The notes beneath the pieces are model-generated. The model was not told where the DNA came from. It saw only the letters and a list, made by a program, of their open reading frames with translations, and ran no database searches. This document shows, piece by piece, positions 1 through 5,744 of a stretch of 5,744 bases of DNA. The DNA comes from SAR202 cluster bacterium AD-804-J14_MRT_500m (GTDB taxonomy: Bacteria; Chloroflexota; Dehalococcoidia; UBA3495; GCA-2712585), in contig VEXF01000055.1 in NCBI GenBank assembly GCA_009391275.1, positions 1-5,744 of the forward strand, given 5' to 3'. Numbering within the stretch: the first letter of the stretch is position 1; each line of letters begins with the position of its first letter. A program made the position numbers and the translations under genes.

Positions 1-127
1 CGCCCGTAATTATTTTGGCTGGACTTGTCGATGGATCAAAAACCAGTGTCCAGGTGTCGTGGGGTATCTTTGGGCTGGTTTCCCTTTTTATATTCTTATT
101 CGCAATAGGGGCGTTAACATTATTGGC
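1..127 (+). repeat. Left copy of 127-bp exact terminal inverted repeat
   Basis: Bases 1-127 are identical to the reverse complement of 5618-5744; the match ends at 127, where base 128 is G here and A in the other copy. This copy encodes a natural membrane helix that continues smoothly into the flippase family domain, so it is taken as the genuine location. Confidence 0.97.
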
Positions 128-680
128 GATTAATCCTAGGTTTGTTCAGCTGTTTGAAAAATTGAGTAATCGGCTTCCAGGTAGACTTCCATTGAAAATT
201 AACGAGTTATTAAGCTTATTTATTGACGGTTTATCGATATTAAAAGATCCCAAAAGACATTTTGGACTTTTTTCACGTTCCTTACCCGTATGGCTTTTAG
301 AAGGGGCCATGTATTTGATTATTGCTTTGTCGTTTGACCTTCAAGAGTTTTTTGAGCCGGCACTGCTGCTAGTTCCAGTTGTATTATTAGTCACTGCAGT
401 GTCCAATCTAGCAACGTCGATACCATCCTCTCCTGGGTCTATCGGTACATTCGAGTTTCCTGCGGTGGCAGCGTTGACATTGGTAGGCGTAGGTGCTGGA
501 GTAGCCGGTGCGTTTGCGGTTATGCTTCATGTGTATCTTTTGTTGCCTGTGACAATCCTTGGCCTAATTGTTCTTTGGCGTGGACATTATTCGCTTGGAA
601 CACTAACTAGGCAGTGCGATAAACATCAGACTGGTAAGCCAATTGCATCAGATACCGTAACTATGAAAGAAGGAAAATGA
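1..680 (+). CDS. Flippase-like integral membrane protein (UPF0104 / LPG synthase TM family), 5'-truncated
   Basis: The reading frame is open from base 3, so the gene enters from outside the window. The TTG at 15 is only the first possible start codon and is unlikely to be the real start. About 225 C-terminal residues are present; family members usually have about 300-350, so roughly the first third is missing. Numbering from the TTG, hydrophobic segments lie at about 16-39, 88-106, 115-135, 149-175 and 172-188. The motif PSSPGSIGTFE (137-147) matches the P-x2-PG-x2-G-x2-E signature of the family. Members are inner-membrane proteins related to the flippase domain of MprF; many sit beside glycosyltransferase or lipid-modifying genes. 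The tail after residue 190 is polar and probably cytoplasmic. The stop overlaps the next start (ATGA), which indicates translational coupling to the FAD oxidoreductase. The transported substrate cannot be inferred. Bases 1-127 recur inverted at the right end of the window. Confidence 0.8.
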   Translation, partial: PVIILAGLVDGSKTSVQVSWGIFGLVSLFIFLFAIGALTLLAINPRFVQLFEKLSNRLPGRLPLKINELLSLFIDGLSILKDPKRHFGLFSRSLPVWLLEGAMYLIIALSFDLQEFFEPALLLVPVVLLVTAVSNLATSIPSSPGSIGTFEFPAVAALTLVGVGAGVAGAFAVMLHVYLLLPVTILGLIVLWRGHYSLGTLTRQCDKHQTGKPIASDTVTMKEGK

Positions 681-1996
681 AAGTAGGGATAATTGGAGCA
701 GGAGTATTAGGTTTAACTGCTGCTTACGACTTAACTCAAAAGGGACATGAGGTGGAGGTATTTGAAAGTTCTCCATTTTTAGGTGGGCAAGCATCTACGT
801 TCGATGTTGGTGGTGGACGATTAGAAAGGGGATATCATCATCTATTTAGAAGCGACAAAGATATCGTTGAGTTGATTCATCAGATTGGCTTGGGCTCGAA
901 GCTCCGATGGATCGAATCTAAAGTAGGGTTGTTCTATGGAGATAAGATCTGGAATTTCGCCTCACCTAAAGATCTGTTGACGTTTAAACCACTAAGTATG
1001 AAGGATAGGATTCGACTTGGCCTCGTAACGTTCTATTTACAAAAGACCAAGCGATGGGAAAAATTTGAAAGTACAACCGCTCGTGAATGGTTACAAAAAT
1101 GGTCAGGGCAACGTGCGTATGAAGTGATATGGGAACCGATGTTACGAGGCAAATTTGGACGTCACTTTGACGAAGTTAGCATGGCTTGGCTGTGGGGGAA
1201 AATATATTTGCGCGTCGCATCTCGTGATAGATTTTGGGAGAGAGAGAAACTAGGTTATCCTATAGGAAGCTTTGGAGAAGTGTTTGAAATCCTGTCGCAA
1301 AAAATTTGTGAACGCGGTGGAAGTGTACATGCTTCTACTAGAGTCAAAGAGATTCAAGTCGAGAATGGTAGGGCTACAGGATTAAATCTTGACACGGCCA
1401 GCGGCGCAAAAACAGTTAAATGTGATGCTATTTTAGCAACAACGCCGTCCTTCATATTCACTAAATTGGTACCATCGCTTCCGGATTTATACAAGAAGAA
1501 ATTGACAAATGTCACATACTTGTCTGCAGTGTTGGTTATACTGGTACTAGATCGACAGCTTACTTCCAAATATTGGTTGAATATAGCGGATCGGTCTTTT
1601 CCATTTGTCGGAATCATAGAACAAACCAATTTCGTAAATCCATCTTTGTATGGAGGAAAGCATATCGTTTATCTTACGAATTATCCTGGTACAGATGAAC
1701 CTTTGTATAAGATGACTCCAGAGCAAATATTGGAGACATATCTGCCACATTTAAGTCGTATCAATCCAGAGTTTGATAGAACTTGGCTGATCGATTACCA
1801 TTACCACAAGGTAGATGCAGCTCAGCCCATTATAGGAATCAACTACGCTGAACAGATACCAGAACTTCGTACCCCGATCAAGGATTTGTATTTGGCAAAT
1901 ACTACTCAAATCTACCCGGAAGATCGTGGTACTAACTACAGTGTGCGGTTGGGAAGGCAGGTTGCCCGAATGATCACTGGTGATAAAGATCAGTAG
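677..1996 (+). CDS. FAD-dependent oxidoreductase, HemY/amine-oxidase superfamily
   Basis: This complete 439-residue protein has an N-terminal Rossmann FAD-binding fold. The dinucleotide motif VGIIGAGVLGLTAA is at residues 3-16 (G7-x-G9-x2-G12), with the acidic residue E30 at the end of beta strand 2 and a second glycine pair at 36-37. The C-terminal block around residues 404-427 (YLANTTQIYPEDRGTNYSV) is the region that closes over FAD in protoporphyrinogen-oxidase-like and amine-oxidase-like flavoproteins. No signal peptide is visible, so it should be cytoplasmic or membrane-associated. The length fits the COG1232-type family, whose members oxidise or desaturate diverse substrates (porphyrinogens, carotenoids, amines, sugar or lipid intermediates). 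The ATG overlaps the flippase stop by 4 bases and is preceded by AAGGA (670-674), so the two genes are co-translated. I infer a role in modifying a lipid-linked or isoprenoid substrate handled by the membrane partner. True protoporphyrinogen oxidase is not supported by any neighbouring heme gene. Confidence 0.85.
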   Translation: MKVGIIGAGVLGLTAAYDLTQKGHEVEVFESSPFLGGQASTFDVGGGRLERGYHHLFRSDKDIVELIHQIGLGSKLRWIESKVGLFYGDKIWNFASPKDLLTFKPLSMKDRIRLGLVTFYLQKTKRWEKFESTTAREWLQKWSGQRAYEVIWEPMLRGKFGRHFDEVSMAWLWGKIYLRVASRDRFWEREKLGYPIGSFGEVFEILSQKICERGGSVHASTRVKEIQVENGRATGLNLDTASGAKTVKCDAILATTPSFIFTKLVPSLPDLYKKKLTNVTYLSAVLVILVLDRQLTSKYWLNIADRSFPFVGIIEQTNFVNPSLYGGKHIVYLTNYPGTDEPLYKMTPEQILETYLPHLSRINPEFDRTWLIDYHYHKVDAAQPIIGINYAEQIPELRTPIKDLYLANTTQIYPEDRGTNYSVRLGRQVARMITGDKDQ

Positions 1997-2113
1997 CTTA
2001 GGAAATCTCTGCCGAAATTGTCCCGGCGCTATTGTCAAAGATTATAAAGAGGCGTTCTCCGATCAGCTTCGATTTTGATCCAATCCAGTTAGAATTGCAT
2101 ACTTGGTTCTCCG

Positions 2114-2142
2114 TTGAACACCATGGAACCCTGTGCTACCAT
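2114..2142 (+). promoter_or_regulatory. Putative sigma70-type promoter of the nuoE-nuoF-fdhA operon
   Basis: TTGAAC (2114-2119) is followed after 17 bases by TACCAT (2137-2142), with TG at 2134-2135 giving an extended -10 (TGcTACCAT). Each hexamer matches 4 of 6 consensus bases and the spacing is ideal. Initiation would fall near 2149, leaving a leader of about 35 bases before the GTG start. A weaker candidate is TTGTCC (2018-2023) with TATAAA (2043-2048), whose 19-base spacer is long. The imperfect repeat GTTC (2106-2109) / GAAC (2116-2119) overlaps the -35 and could be an operator, but it is too short to assert. The rest of the 187-base gap shows no gene or convincing terminator. Confidence 0.4.
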
Positions 2143-2174
2143 CAGACAACTATTAGTAAAATTCACTACTTACT

Positions 2175-2186
2175 GGAGACTGCGTG
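2175..2186 (+). promoter_or_regulatory. Ribosome binding site and GTG start of the NuoE-like gene
   Basis: GGAG (2175-2178) lies 5 bases before the GTG at 2184. The frame is closed upstream by TAA at 2157-2159 and holds no other start codon between, so GTG 2184 is the only reasonable start giving the full N-terminal helical domain. Confidence 0.7.
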
Positions 2187-2687
2187 ACCACTAATCAAGA
2201 TGGTCTGCGCCAGCGCATTGGGCAGGCACTTAGTGGACAGAAACAGAAGACTGTAACGGTATTGTCCTGTCTGTTGGCAGTAGAAGACGAGTTGGGTTAT
2301 ATTCCAAAAGAGGCTGTTGAAGAGGTATGTCGCTTCACTAAAGCTACCGTTAATGATGTGTGGGGGGTGGCTTCTTTTTACACCAACTTTCGTTTTGAGC
2401 CACAAGGGAAGCATCGGGTAGAGGTGTGTTGGGGTCCGACTTGTCATGTCTTGGGGGCTATGACTGTTATAGATGCTGTGTCTGAAAGCTTGGGCTTGTC
2501 TGGAGAAGGAACTACAGACGATATGGTCGTGAGCCTCCGTCTTAACACTTGTCTAGCTGCATGTGGGAACGGTCCTGTGATGAGCGTGGATCATAAATTG
2601 GTAGGTAGGGTTACGCCAGATCAAGCGAAAGAAATGATGGTTCAGCTTAGAAATAGATGTCCTAATTCCGAGGGGCACGATGACTAA
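2184..2687 (+). CDS. nuoE: NuoE-like [2Fe-2S] subunit of a NAD(H)-linked dehydrogenase complex
   Basis: The product is 167 residues long, the normal length of the 24-kDa/NuoE family. An N-terminal helical region (about 1-75), containing the family stretch DVWGVASFYTNF at 58-69, precedes a thioredoxin-like fold. Four cysteines bind the N1a-type [2Fe-2S] cluster: C82-x4-C87 (CWGPTC) and C123-x3-C127 (CLAAC), in the canonical arrangement. It is a cytoplasmic electron carrier that docks on the NuoF-like subunit. It starts at GTG with a good Shine-Dalgarno and overlaps the downstream NuoF-like gene by 8 bases, so both are made together. No membrane subunits of complex I (NuoA, H, J-N) are visible, and the third gene is FdhA-like. 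This therefore looks like the small subunit of a soluble NAD-dependent formate-dehydrogenase-type or Hnd/Hox-type complex (HndA/FdsG analogue) rather than respiratory complex I. Confidence 0.9.
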   Translation: MTTNQDGLRQRIGQALSGQKQKTVTVLSCLLAVEDELGYIPKEAVEEVCRFTKATVNDVWGVASFYTNFRFEPQGKHRVEVCWGPTCHVLGAMTVIDAVSESLGLSGEGTTDDMVVSLRLNTCLAACGNGPVMSVDHKLVGRVTPDQAKEMMVQLRNRCPNSEGHDD

Positions 2688-4389
2688 TTTTGAAGATTTA
2701 AAGAACGAATCGGCTAAAGTGTGGCAAGAATTGATCGGGAGAGATAGCCCTTGGGTTCGTGTAGGCACGGCATTGTGCGGTAAATCGGCCGGGGCAGATA
2801 CAGTGGTTTCAGCGTTTCAAAAATCGCTCGAAAATAATGGCATCGCTGGAGTTGTGAGTGAGGTTGGCTGCTTTGGACTTTGCCACGCTGAACCACTAGT
2901 CGACGTGAATGTTCCTGGAAAATCTAGAATTATCTACGGAAATGTAACCCCTGAACGTGTTGAGGAAATAGTAAGTCAACATATCCGTGACGGTCATCCA
3001 TTAAAAGATTTAGCCCTTGGGGCAATTGGCCAGATTGATAACACGGACATTGGTAATTTATGGGAGCACCCGATGTTGAAGCCGCAGCATCGTATAGCTC
3101 TGCGTAACGCTGGAGTTCTCGAACCAGGGAATATTTATCAATACATTGCCAATGATGGGTACGCAGCTTTGAATCGTGCTCTGCATGATTTAACTCCTGA
3201 TGAGGTTAGGGAAGAGGTGTCCAAGTCAGGTTTACGTGGACGTGGCGGTGCTGCATTTTCAACAGGGACGAAATGGAACTTTTTGGCAGGATCCAAAGAT
3301 CCGGTTAAGTATATCTTGGTTAACTGTGAGGAAGGAGACCCTGGGGCTTTCAATGATAAAGGTATACTGGAAAGCGACCCTCACAGTTTGATAGAGGGAG
3401 TCATCATAGCAGGATTGGCCACAGGCGCCAGTTTTGGCTACGTCTTTATCAGGAATGGTCACGACGGTCCTATCGAACGTACTTGGCGTGCAATTAATGA
3501 GGCTAGGCAAGCAGGGCTACTTGGGCAGAACATATTAGGATCAGGATTTAGTTTTGATGTTGAAGTCGCTCTCACAGGGGATTCATATGTTTCTGGGGAA
3601 GAGACTGCGCTTATGGAATCGATCGAAGGAAAACGTGCGATGCCACGGTACAGACCGCCCTTTCCTGCCCAAGTAGGTTTGTTCGGTAAACCTACTAATA
3701 TTAACAATGTGAAAACTTTGGCGTACGTGCCCCAGATAATTTTTAGGGGTGGAGATTGGTTCGCAGAGATTGGACAAGAACGGAGCAAAGGCACTGCAAT
3801 TCTCTGCCTGTCTGGAGACTTAAGGTATACAGGGATGGTCGAGGTTCCTTTAGGTATGACGTTGAAGCAGGTTATTTTTGATGTAGCTGGTGGGGTGCCC
3901 AATGGGAAATCGTTAAAATTACTGCAGACTGGCGGGCCATTGGGAGGTGTGCTTAGCTCAAGGAATTTGGATATACCTCTGGATTTTGAAGCTATGGCCG
4001 AAGCTGGAGCAATTCTAGGCTCTGGCGGCATTATTGCCGCAGATGAGGATACCTGCGTGGTAGACCTAACTCGAAATTTAGTGGCATTTTGTCAGTTTGA
4101 GTCTTGCGGCAAATGCTTCCCTTGTCGGACGGGCATGACACACTTACTAGAAATGTTGGAGCGTATATGTTCGTTGCAAGGGCTCCCGTCAGACCTAGAT
4201 CTGATGAAACGGGTAGGCGGTAGCATGCAGGCTGGGTCGTTGTGTGGACATGGGCAATTGGGCTTTAATCCAGTGTCTTCTGCTCTTAGGGAGTTTGGGC
4301 CGGAGTTTGATCAACATATTCTGGAACGGCACTGTGGCACTGGAAAATGTGGGGGTCCGTGGTATTCTCCAAGTCGGAGCAGGAGGTAG
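2680..4389 (+). CDS. nuoF: NuoF-like NAD(H)/FMN-binding subunit with N-terminal thioredoxin-like domain
   Basis: At 569 residues it is longer than plain NuoF (about 430) and resembles HndC/FdsB-type beta subunits. Residues about 25-102 form a thioredoxin-like ferredoxin domain with C33, C64 and C68 (GCFGLC). The core follows: the NADH-binding glycine loop GLRGRGGAAF (184-193), the FMN-binding NCEEGDPGAFND (215-226), SGEETALMESIEGKR (305-319), and the PPFPAQVGLFGKPTNINNV block (326-344). The N3-type [4Fe-4S] ligands are C476-x2-C479-x2-C482 (SCGKCFPC) and C522. The C-terminus stops shortly after C552-x4-C557, so the two-cluster ferredoxin extension found in many HndC proteins is absent. It would exchange electrons between NAD(H), FMN and the Fe-S subunits in the cytoplasm. 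The ATG at 2680 follows GAGGGG and overlaps the NuoE-like stop; its own stop lies inside the ribosome binding region of the FdhA-like gene. Confidence 0.92.
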   Translation: MTNFEDLKNESAKVWQELIGRDSPWVRVGTALCGKSAGADTVVSAFQKSLENNGIAGVVSEVGCFGLCHAEPLVDVNVPGKSRIIYGNVTPERVEEIVSQHIRDGHPLKDLALGAIGQIDNTDIGNLWEHPMLKPQHRIALRNAGVLEPGNIYQYIANDGYAALNRALHDLTPDEVREEVSKSGLRGRGGAAFSTGTKWNFLAGSKDPVKYILVNCEEGDPGAFNDKGILESDPHSLIEGVIIAGLATGASFGYVFIRNGHDGPIERTWRAINEARQAGLLGQNILGSGFSFDVEVALTGDSYVSGEETALMESIEGKRAMPRYRPPFPAQVGLFGKPTNINNVKTLAYVPQIIFRGGDWFAEIGQERSKGTAILCLSGDLRYTGMVEVPLGMTLKQVIFDVAGGVPNGKSLKLLQTGGPLGGVLSSRNLDIPLDFEAMAEAGAILGSGGIIAADEDTCVVDLTRNLVAFCQFESCGKCFPCRTGMTHLLEMLERICSLQGLPSDLDLMKRVGGSMQAGSLCGHGQLGFNPVSSALREFGPEFDQHILERHCGTGKCGGPWYSPSRSRR

Positions 4390-4396
4390 CTTCTTG
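4381..4396 (+). promoter_or_regulatory. Strong Shine-Dalgarno deciding a TTG start for the FdhA-like gene
   Basis: AGGAGG (4381-4386) directly abuts the NuoF-like stop codon (4387-4389) and lies 7 bases before TTG 4394, an ideal distance. No ATG exists in this frame until 4520, inside the [2Fe-2S] domain. An upstream GTG at 4349 would add 15 residues lying before the family's usual N-terminal beta strand, so TTG is preferred. Confidence 0.7.
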
Positions 4397-5744
4397 GCGG
4401 ATAACGAAGTCACTATTACTATAGACGGGCAGCAGATAAAAACTGAAGTTGGCAAGACGGTATTGGAAGCTGCTACAGATGCAGGTATATATATCCCATA
4501 TCTGTGCTATCACCCTGGGATGAAGCCTTTTGCAGCCTGCCGGATGTGCGTAGTCGAAGTTGAGAATGGGCGCGGTTTGCCGGCATCTTGCACGCTACCT
4601 GTGGCAGACGGTATGCGTATAGAAAACACCTCGGATAAAGTTCAAGACCTTCGTAGAAACATAATGGAGTTGCTCCTTGCGGATCACCCTCATGGGTGTC
4701 TTACATGCCATCGTGTAGATTTATGCGGACCGTCCGACGTGTGTCTCAGACATGTGTCTGTAAATGATAGATGCGTTACCTGCCCTAAAAATGAACGTTG
4801 TGAATTAAAAGACACTGTCAGGTTCTTGGGAATGGAGATCGAGTCCCCATTAGAATACAAGTACCGTGGTTTACAAGTAGACACCGGAGATCCCTTTTAT
4901 GATAGGGATTATAATTTATGCATTGTCTGCGGTCGTTGCGTCAGGGTGTGCGAAGAAGTCAGAGGTGATAATGCCATCACCTTCACGGAACGTTCAGGTC
5001 AAGCTCTCGTCGGGACATCTCTGGGGACATCTTTGCTCGAATCTGGATGTGAGTTCTGCGGCGCTTGCCTTGACGTCTGTCCAGTTGGAGCTTTGGTAGA
5101 AAGTGAACATAAGTGGGAAAAACCTCAACAAGTAGAGCGTTCTATCTGCCCGCATTGTCCGGTAGGATGTCAATTTAATTTGGAGGTGAATCAATTTGGC
5201 AAACTGATTAGGGCCGTTCCAGAGTTGAATGCGCCTGCTAATCGAGGACAGGCGTGTTTTAAAGGAAAGTTTGGGATGGAGTTTGTTAATCGATCAGATC
5301 GCCTAAAGAGGCCGATGGTCCGTCGAGATGGCCAACTTGTGGAAACATCATGGAAAGAAGCGTTGGATCTGGTAGCACGACGCCTATCGACTTACAAAGG
5401 CGATTCTTTTGCAATGCTAACATCACCGAATAGCACCAATGAAGAACAATATTTGGCACAGAAATTTACACGGGCGGTGATGGAAACAAACAATGTAAAC
5501 CAAACTTCTAATACCAGACCAAACCTTGTAAAGAGCCTCATAAAATCTGTAGGATTTGGTGCTGCAACCAACTCAATATGGGAACTTGAAAAATCTCGGT
5601 GCATTCTAGTATTTAATGCCAATAATGTTAACGCCCCTATTGCGAATAAGAATATAAAAAGGGAAACCAGCCCAAAGATACCCCACGACACCTGGACACT
5701 GGTTTTTGATCCATCGACAAGTCCAGCCAAAATAATTACGGGCG
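4394..5744 (+). CDS. fdhA: NuoG/FdhA-like Fe-S molybdopterin oxidoreductase large subunit, 3'-incomplete
   Basis: The frame begins at TTG 4394, 4 bases after the NuoF-like stop, and runs off the window. About 408 residues are trustworthy; full-length family members have about 800-950. Domain order: [2Fe-2S] ferredoxin with C38, C49, C52 and C66; His-Cys [4Fe-4S] region with H98, C102, C105 and C111, then a second C127-x2-C130-x5-C136; two [4Fe-4S] clusters with C176, C179, C182, C186 and C219, C222, C225, C229; then the Mo/W-bisMGD domain with its cluster C252-x2-C255-x3-C259...C288 and the conserved Lys290 (CFKGKF). This is the layout of cytoplasmic NAD-linked formate dehydrogenase alpha subunits. 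However, the catalytic region (366-382) reads NNVNQTSNTRPNLVKSL, with no Cys or TGA-encoded Sec where the metal ligand is expected. The substrate is therefore uncertain. From 5618 on, the frame reads through an inverted copy of the window's first 127 bases; residues 409 onward are probably chimeric and the lack of a stop there is accidental. Confidence 0.85.
   Translation, partial: MADNEVTITIDGQQIKTEVGKTVLEAATDAGIYIPYLCYHPGMKPFAACRMCVVEVENGRGLPASCTLPVADGMRIENTSDKVQDLRRNIMELLLADHPHGCLTCHRVDLCGPSDVCLRHVSVNDRCVTCPKNERCELKDTVRFLGMEIESPLEYKYRGLQVDTGDPFYDRDYNLCIVCGRCVRVCEEVRGDNAITFTERSGQALVGTSLGTSLLESGCEFCGACLDVCPVGALVESEHKWEKPQQVERSICPHCPVGCQFNLEVNQFGKLIRAVPELNAPANRGQACFKGKFGMEFVNRSDRLKRPMVRRDGQLVETSWKEALDLVARRLSTYKGDSFAMLTSPNSTNEEQYLAQKFTRAVMETNNVNQTSNTRPNLVKSLIKSVGFGAATNSIWELEKSRCILVFNANNVNAPIANKNIKRETSPKIPHDTWTLVFDPSTSPAKIITG
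5618..5744 (-). repeat. Right copy of 127-bp terminal inverted repeat, probable chimeric end
   Basis: This is the exact reverse complement of bases 1-127. On the minus strand it encodes the same flippase fragment, which loses all family similarity inward of 5618. On the plus strand it interrupts the molybdopterin domain just after the ILVFNAN strand motif of the FdhA-like protein. The exact length 127 equals a standard maximum k-mer of SPAdes-type assemblers, which suggests both contig ends share one graph node. Confidence 0.9.

Noticed and set aside
2011..2027. GCCG...CGGC hairpin after the FAD oxidoreductase gene as a terminator
   Set aside because: The stem is only 4 bp with a 9-base loop and no T tract follows.
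2123..2194. Small ATG frame of 23 codons overlapping the NuoE-like start, a possible leader peptide
   Set aside because: There is no Shine-Dalgarno before the ATG, it overlaps the predicted -10 element, and it has no regulatory codon run.
3459..4031. Long open minus-strand frame (190 codons) within the NuoF-like gene
   Set aside because: It is an antisense shadow of a strongly conserved coding region, with low-complexity Pro/Ser-rich composition and no family features.
5459..5539. A hidden TGA-encoded selenocysteine with SECIS hairpin in the FdhA-like gene
   Set aside because: The frame was read codon by codon and contains no TGA in the expected active-site region.
5392..5730. Minus-strand reading frame beginning with the same protein sequence as the flippase-like gene
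   Set aside because: Only the part inside the 127-bp inverted repeat resembles the flippase; beyond 5618 it is the antisense of the FdhA-like gene. It is a product of the repeat, not a second gene.
5618..5744. Apparent in-frame continuation of the FdhA-like protein, including an LVFDPS stretch that resembles the family's L-V-x-I-D-P-R strand
   Set aside because: The bases are the reverse complement of a well-supported membrane helix at the left end. The resemblance is short and the intervening residues lack family features, so it is judged a coincidence.

Overview
The window comes from a bacterium with moderately AT-leaning DNA and uniform gene density. All genes are on the + strand. Protein style (a HemY-like oxidoreductase next to a flippase-like membrane protein, and a NuoE/NuoF/FdhA-type Fe-S module) recalls uncultured Chloroflexota such as Dehalococcoidia/SAR202. 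This is a low-confidence impression; no phylogenetic marker is present.

Region 1 (1-1996) holds the 3' part of a polytopic membrane protein of the UPF0104/lysylphosphatidylglycerol-synthase-TM (flippase-like) family. It overlaps by 4 bases (ATGA) a complete FAD-dependent oxidoreductase of the HemY/amine-oxidase superfamily. The pair is translationally coupled and probably serves a lipid, isoprenoid or cell-envelope pathway whose substrate cannot be read from the sequence.

Region 2 (1997-2183) is a 187-base gap with a plausible extended -10 promoter and the GTG start of the next operon.

Region 3 (2184 to the right edge) is a tightly packed three-gene operon. It encodes a NuoE-like [2Fe-2S] subunit, a NuoF-like FMN/NAD(H) subunit with an N-terminal thioredoxin-like domain, and a large NuoG/FdhA-like Fe-S molybdopterin subunit starting at TTG 4394. 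Electrons would pass between the Mo/W subunit and NAD(H) through the Fe-S chain, as in soluble NAD-linked formate dehydrogenases. Two features set the large subunit apart. There is no Cys or Sec where formate dehydrogenases carry the metal ligand, and the N-terminal Cys-cluster motif C-x2-C-x5-C occurs twice. It may therefore not be a formate dehydrogenase.

The two window ends are exact inverted copies of each other: bases 1-127 equal the reverse complement of 5618-5744. The left copy is the natural one, because it encodes a membrane helix that continues into the flippase domain. The right copy replaces the expected continuation of the FdhA-like gene. A length of exactly 127, a common maximum k-mer of de Bruijn assemblers, points to an assembly-graph end built on a chimeric (possibly whole-genome-amplification) or truly inverted junction. 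The last 42 codons of the FdhA-like reading frame should not be trusted.
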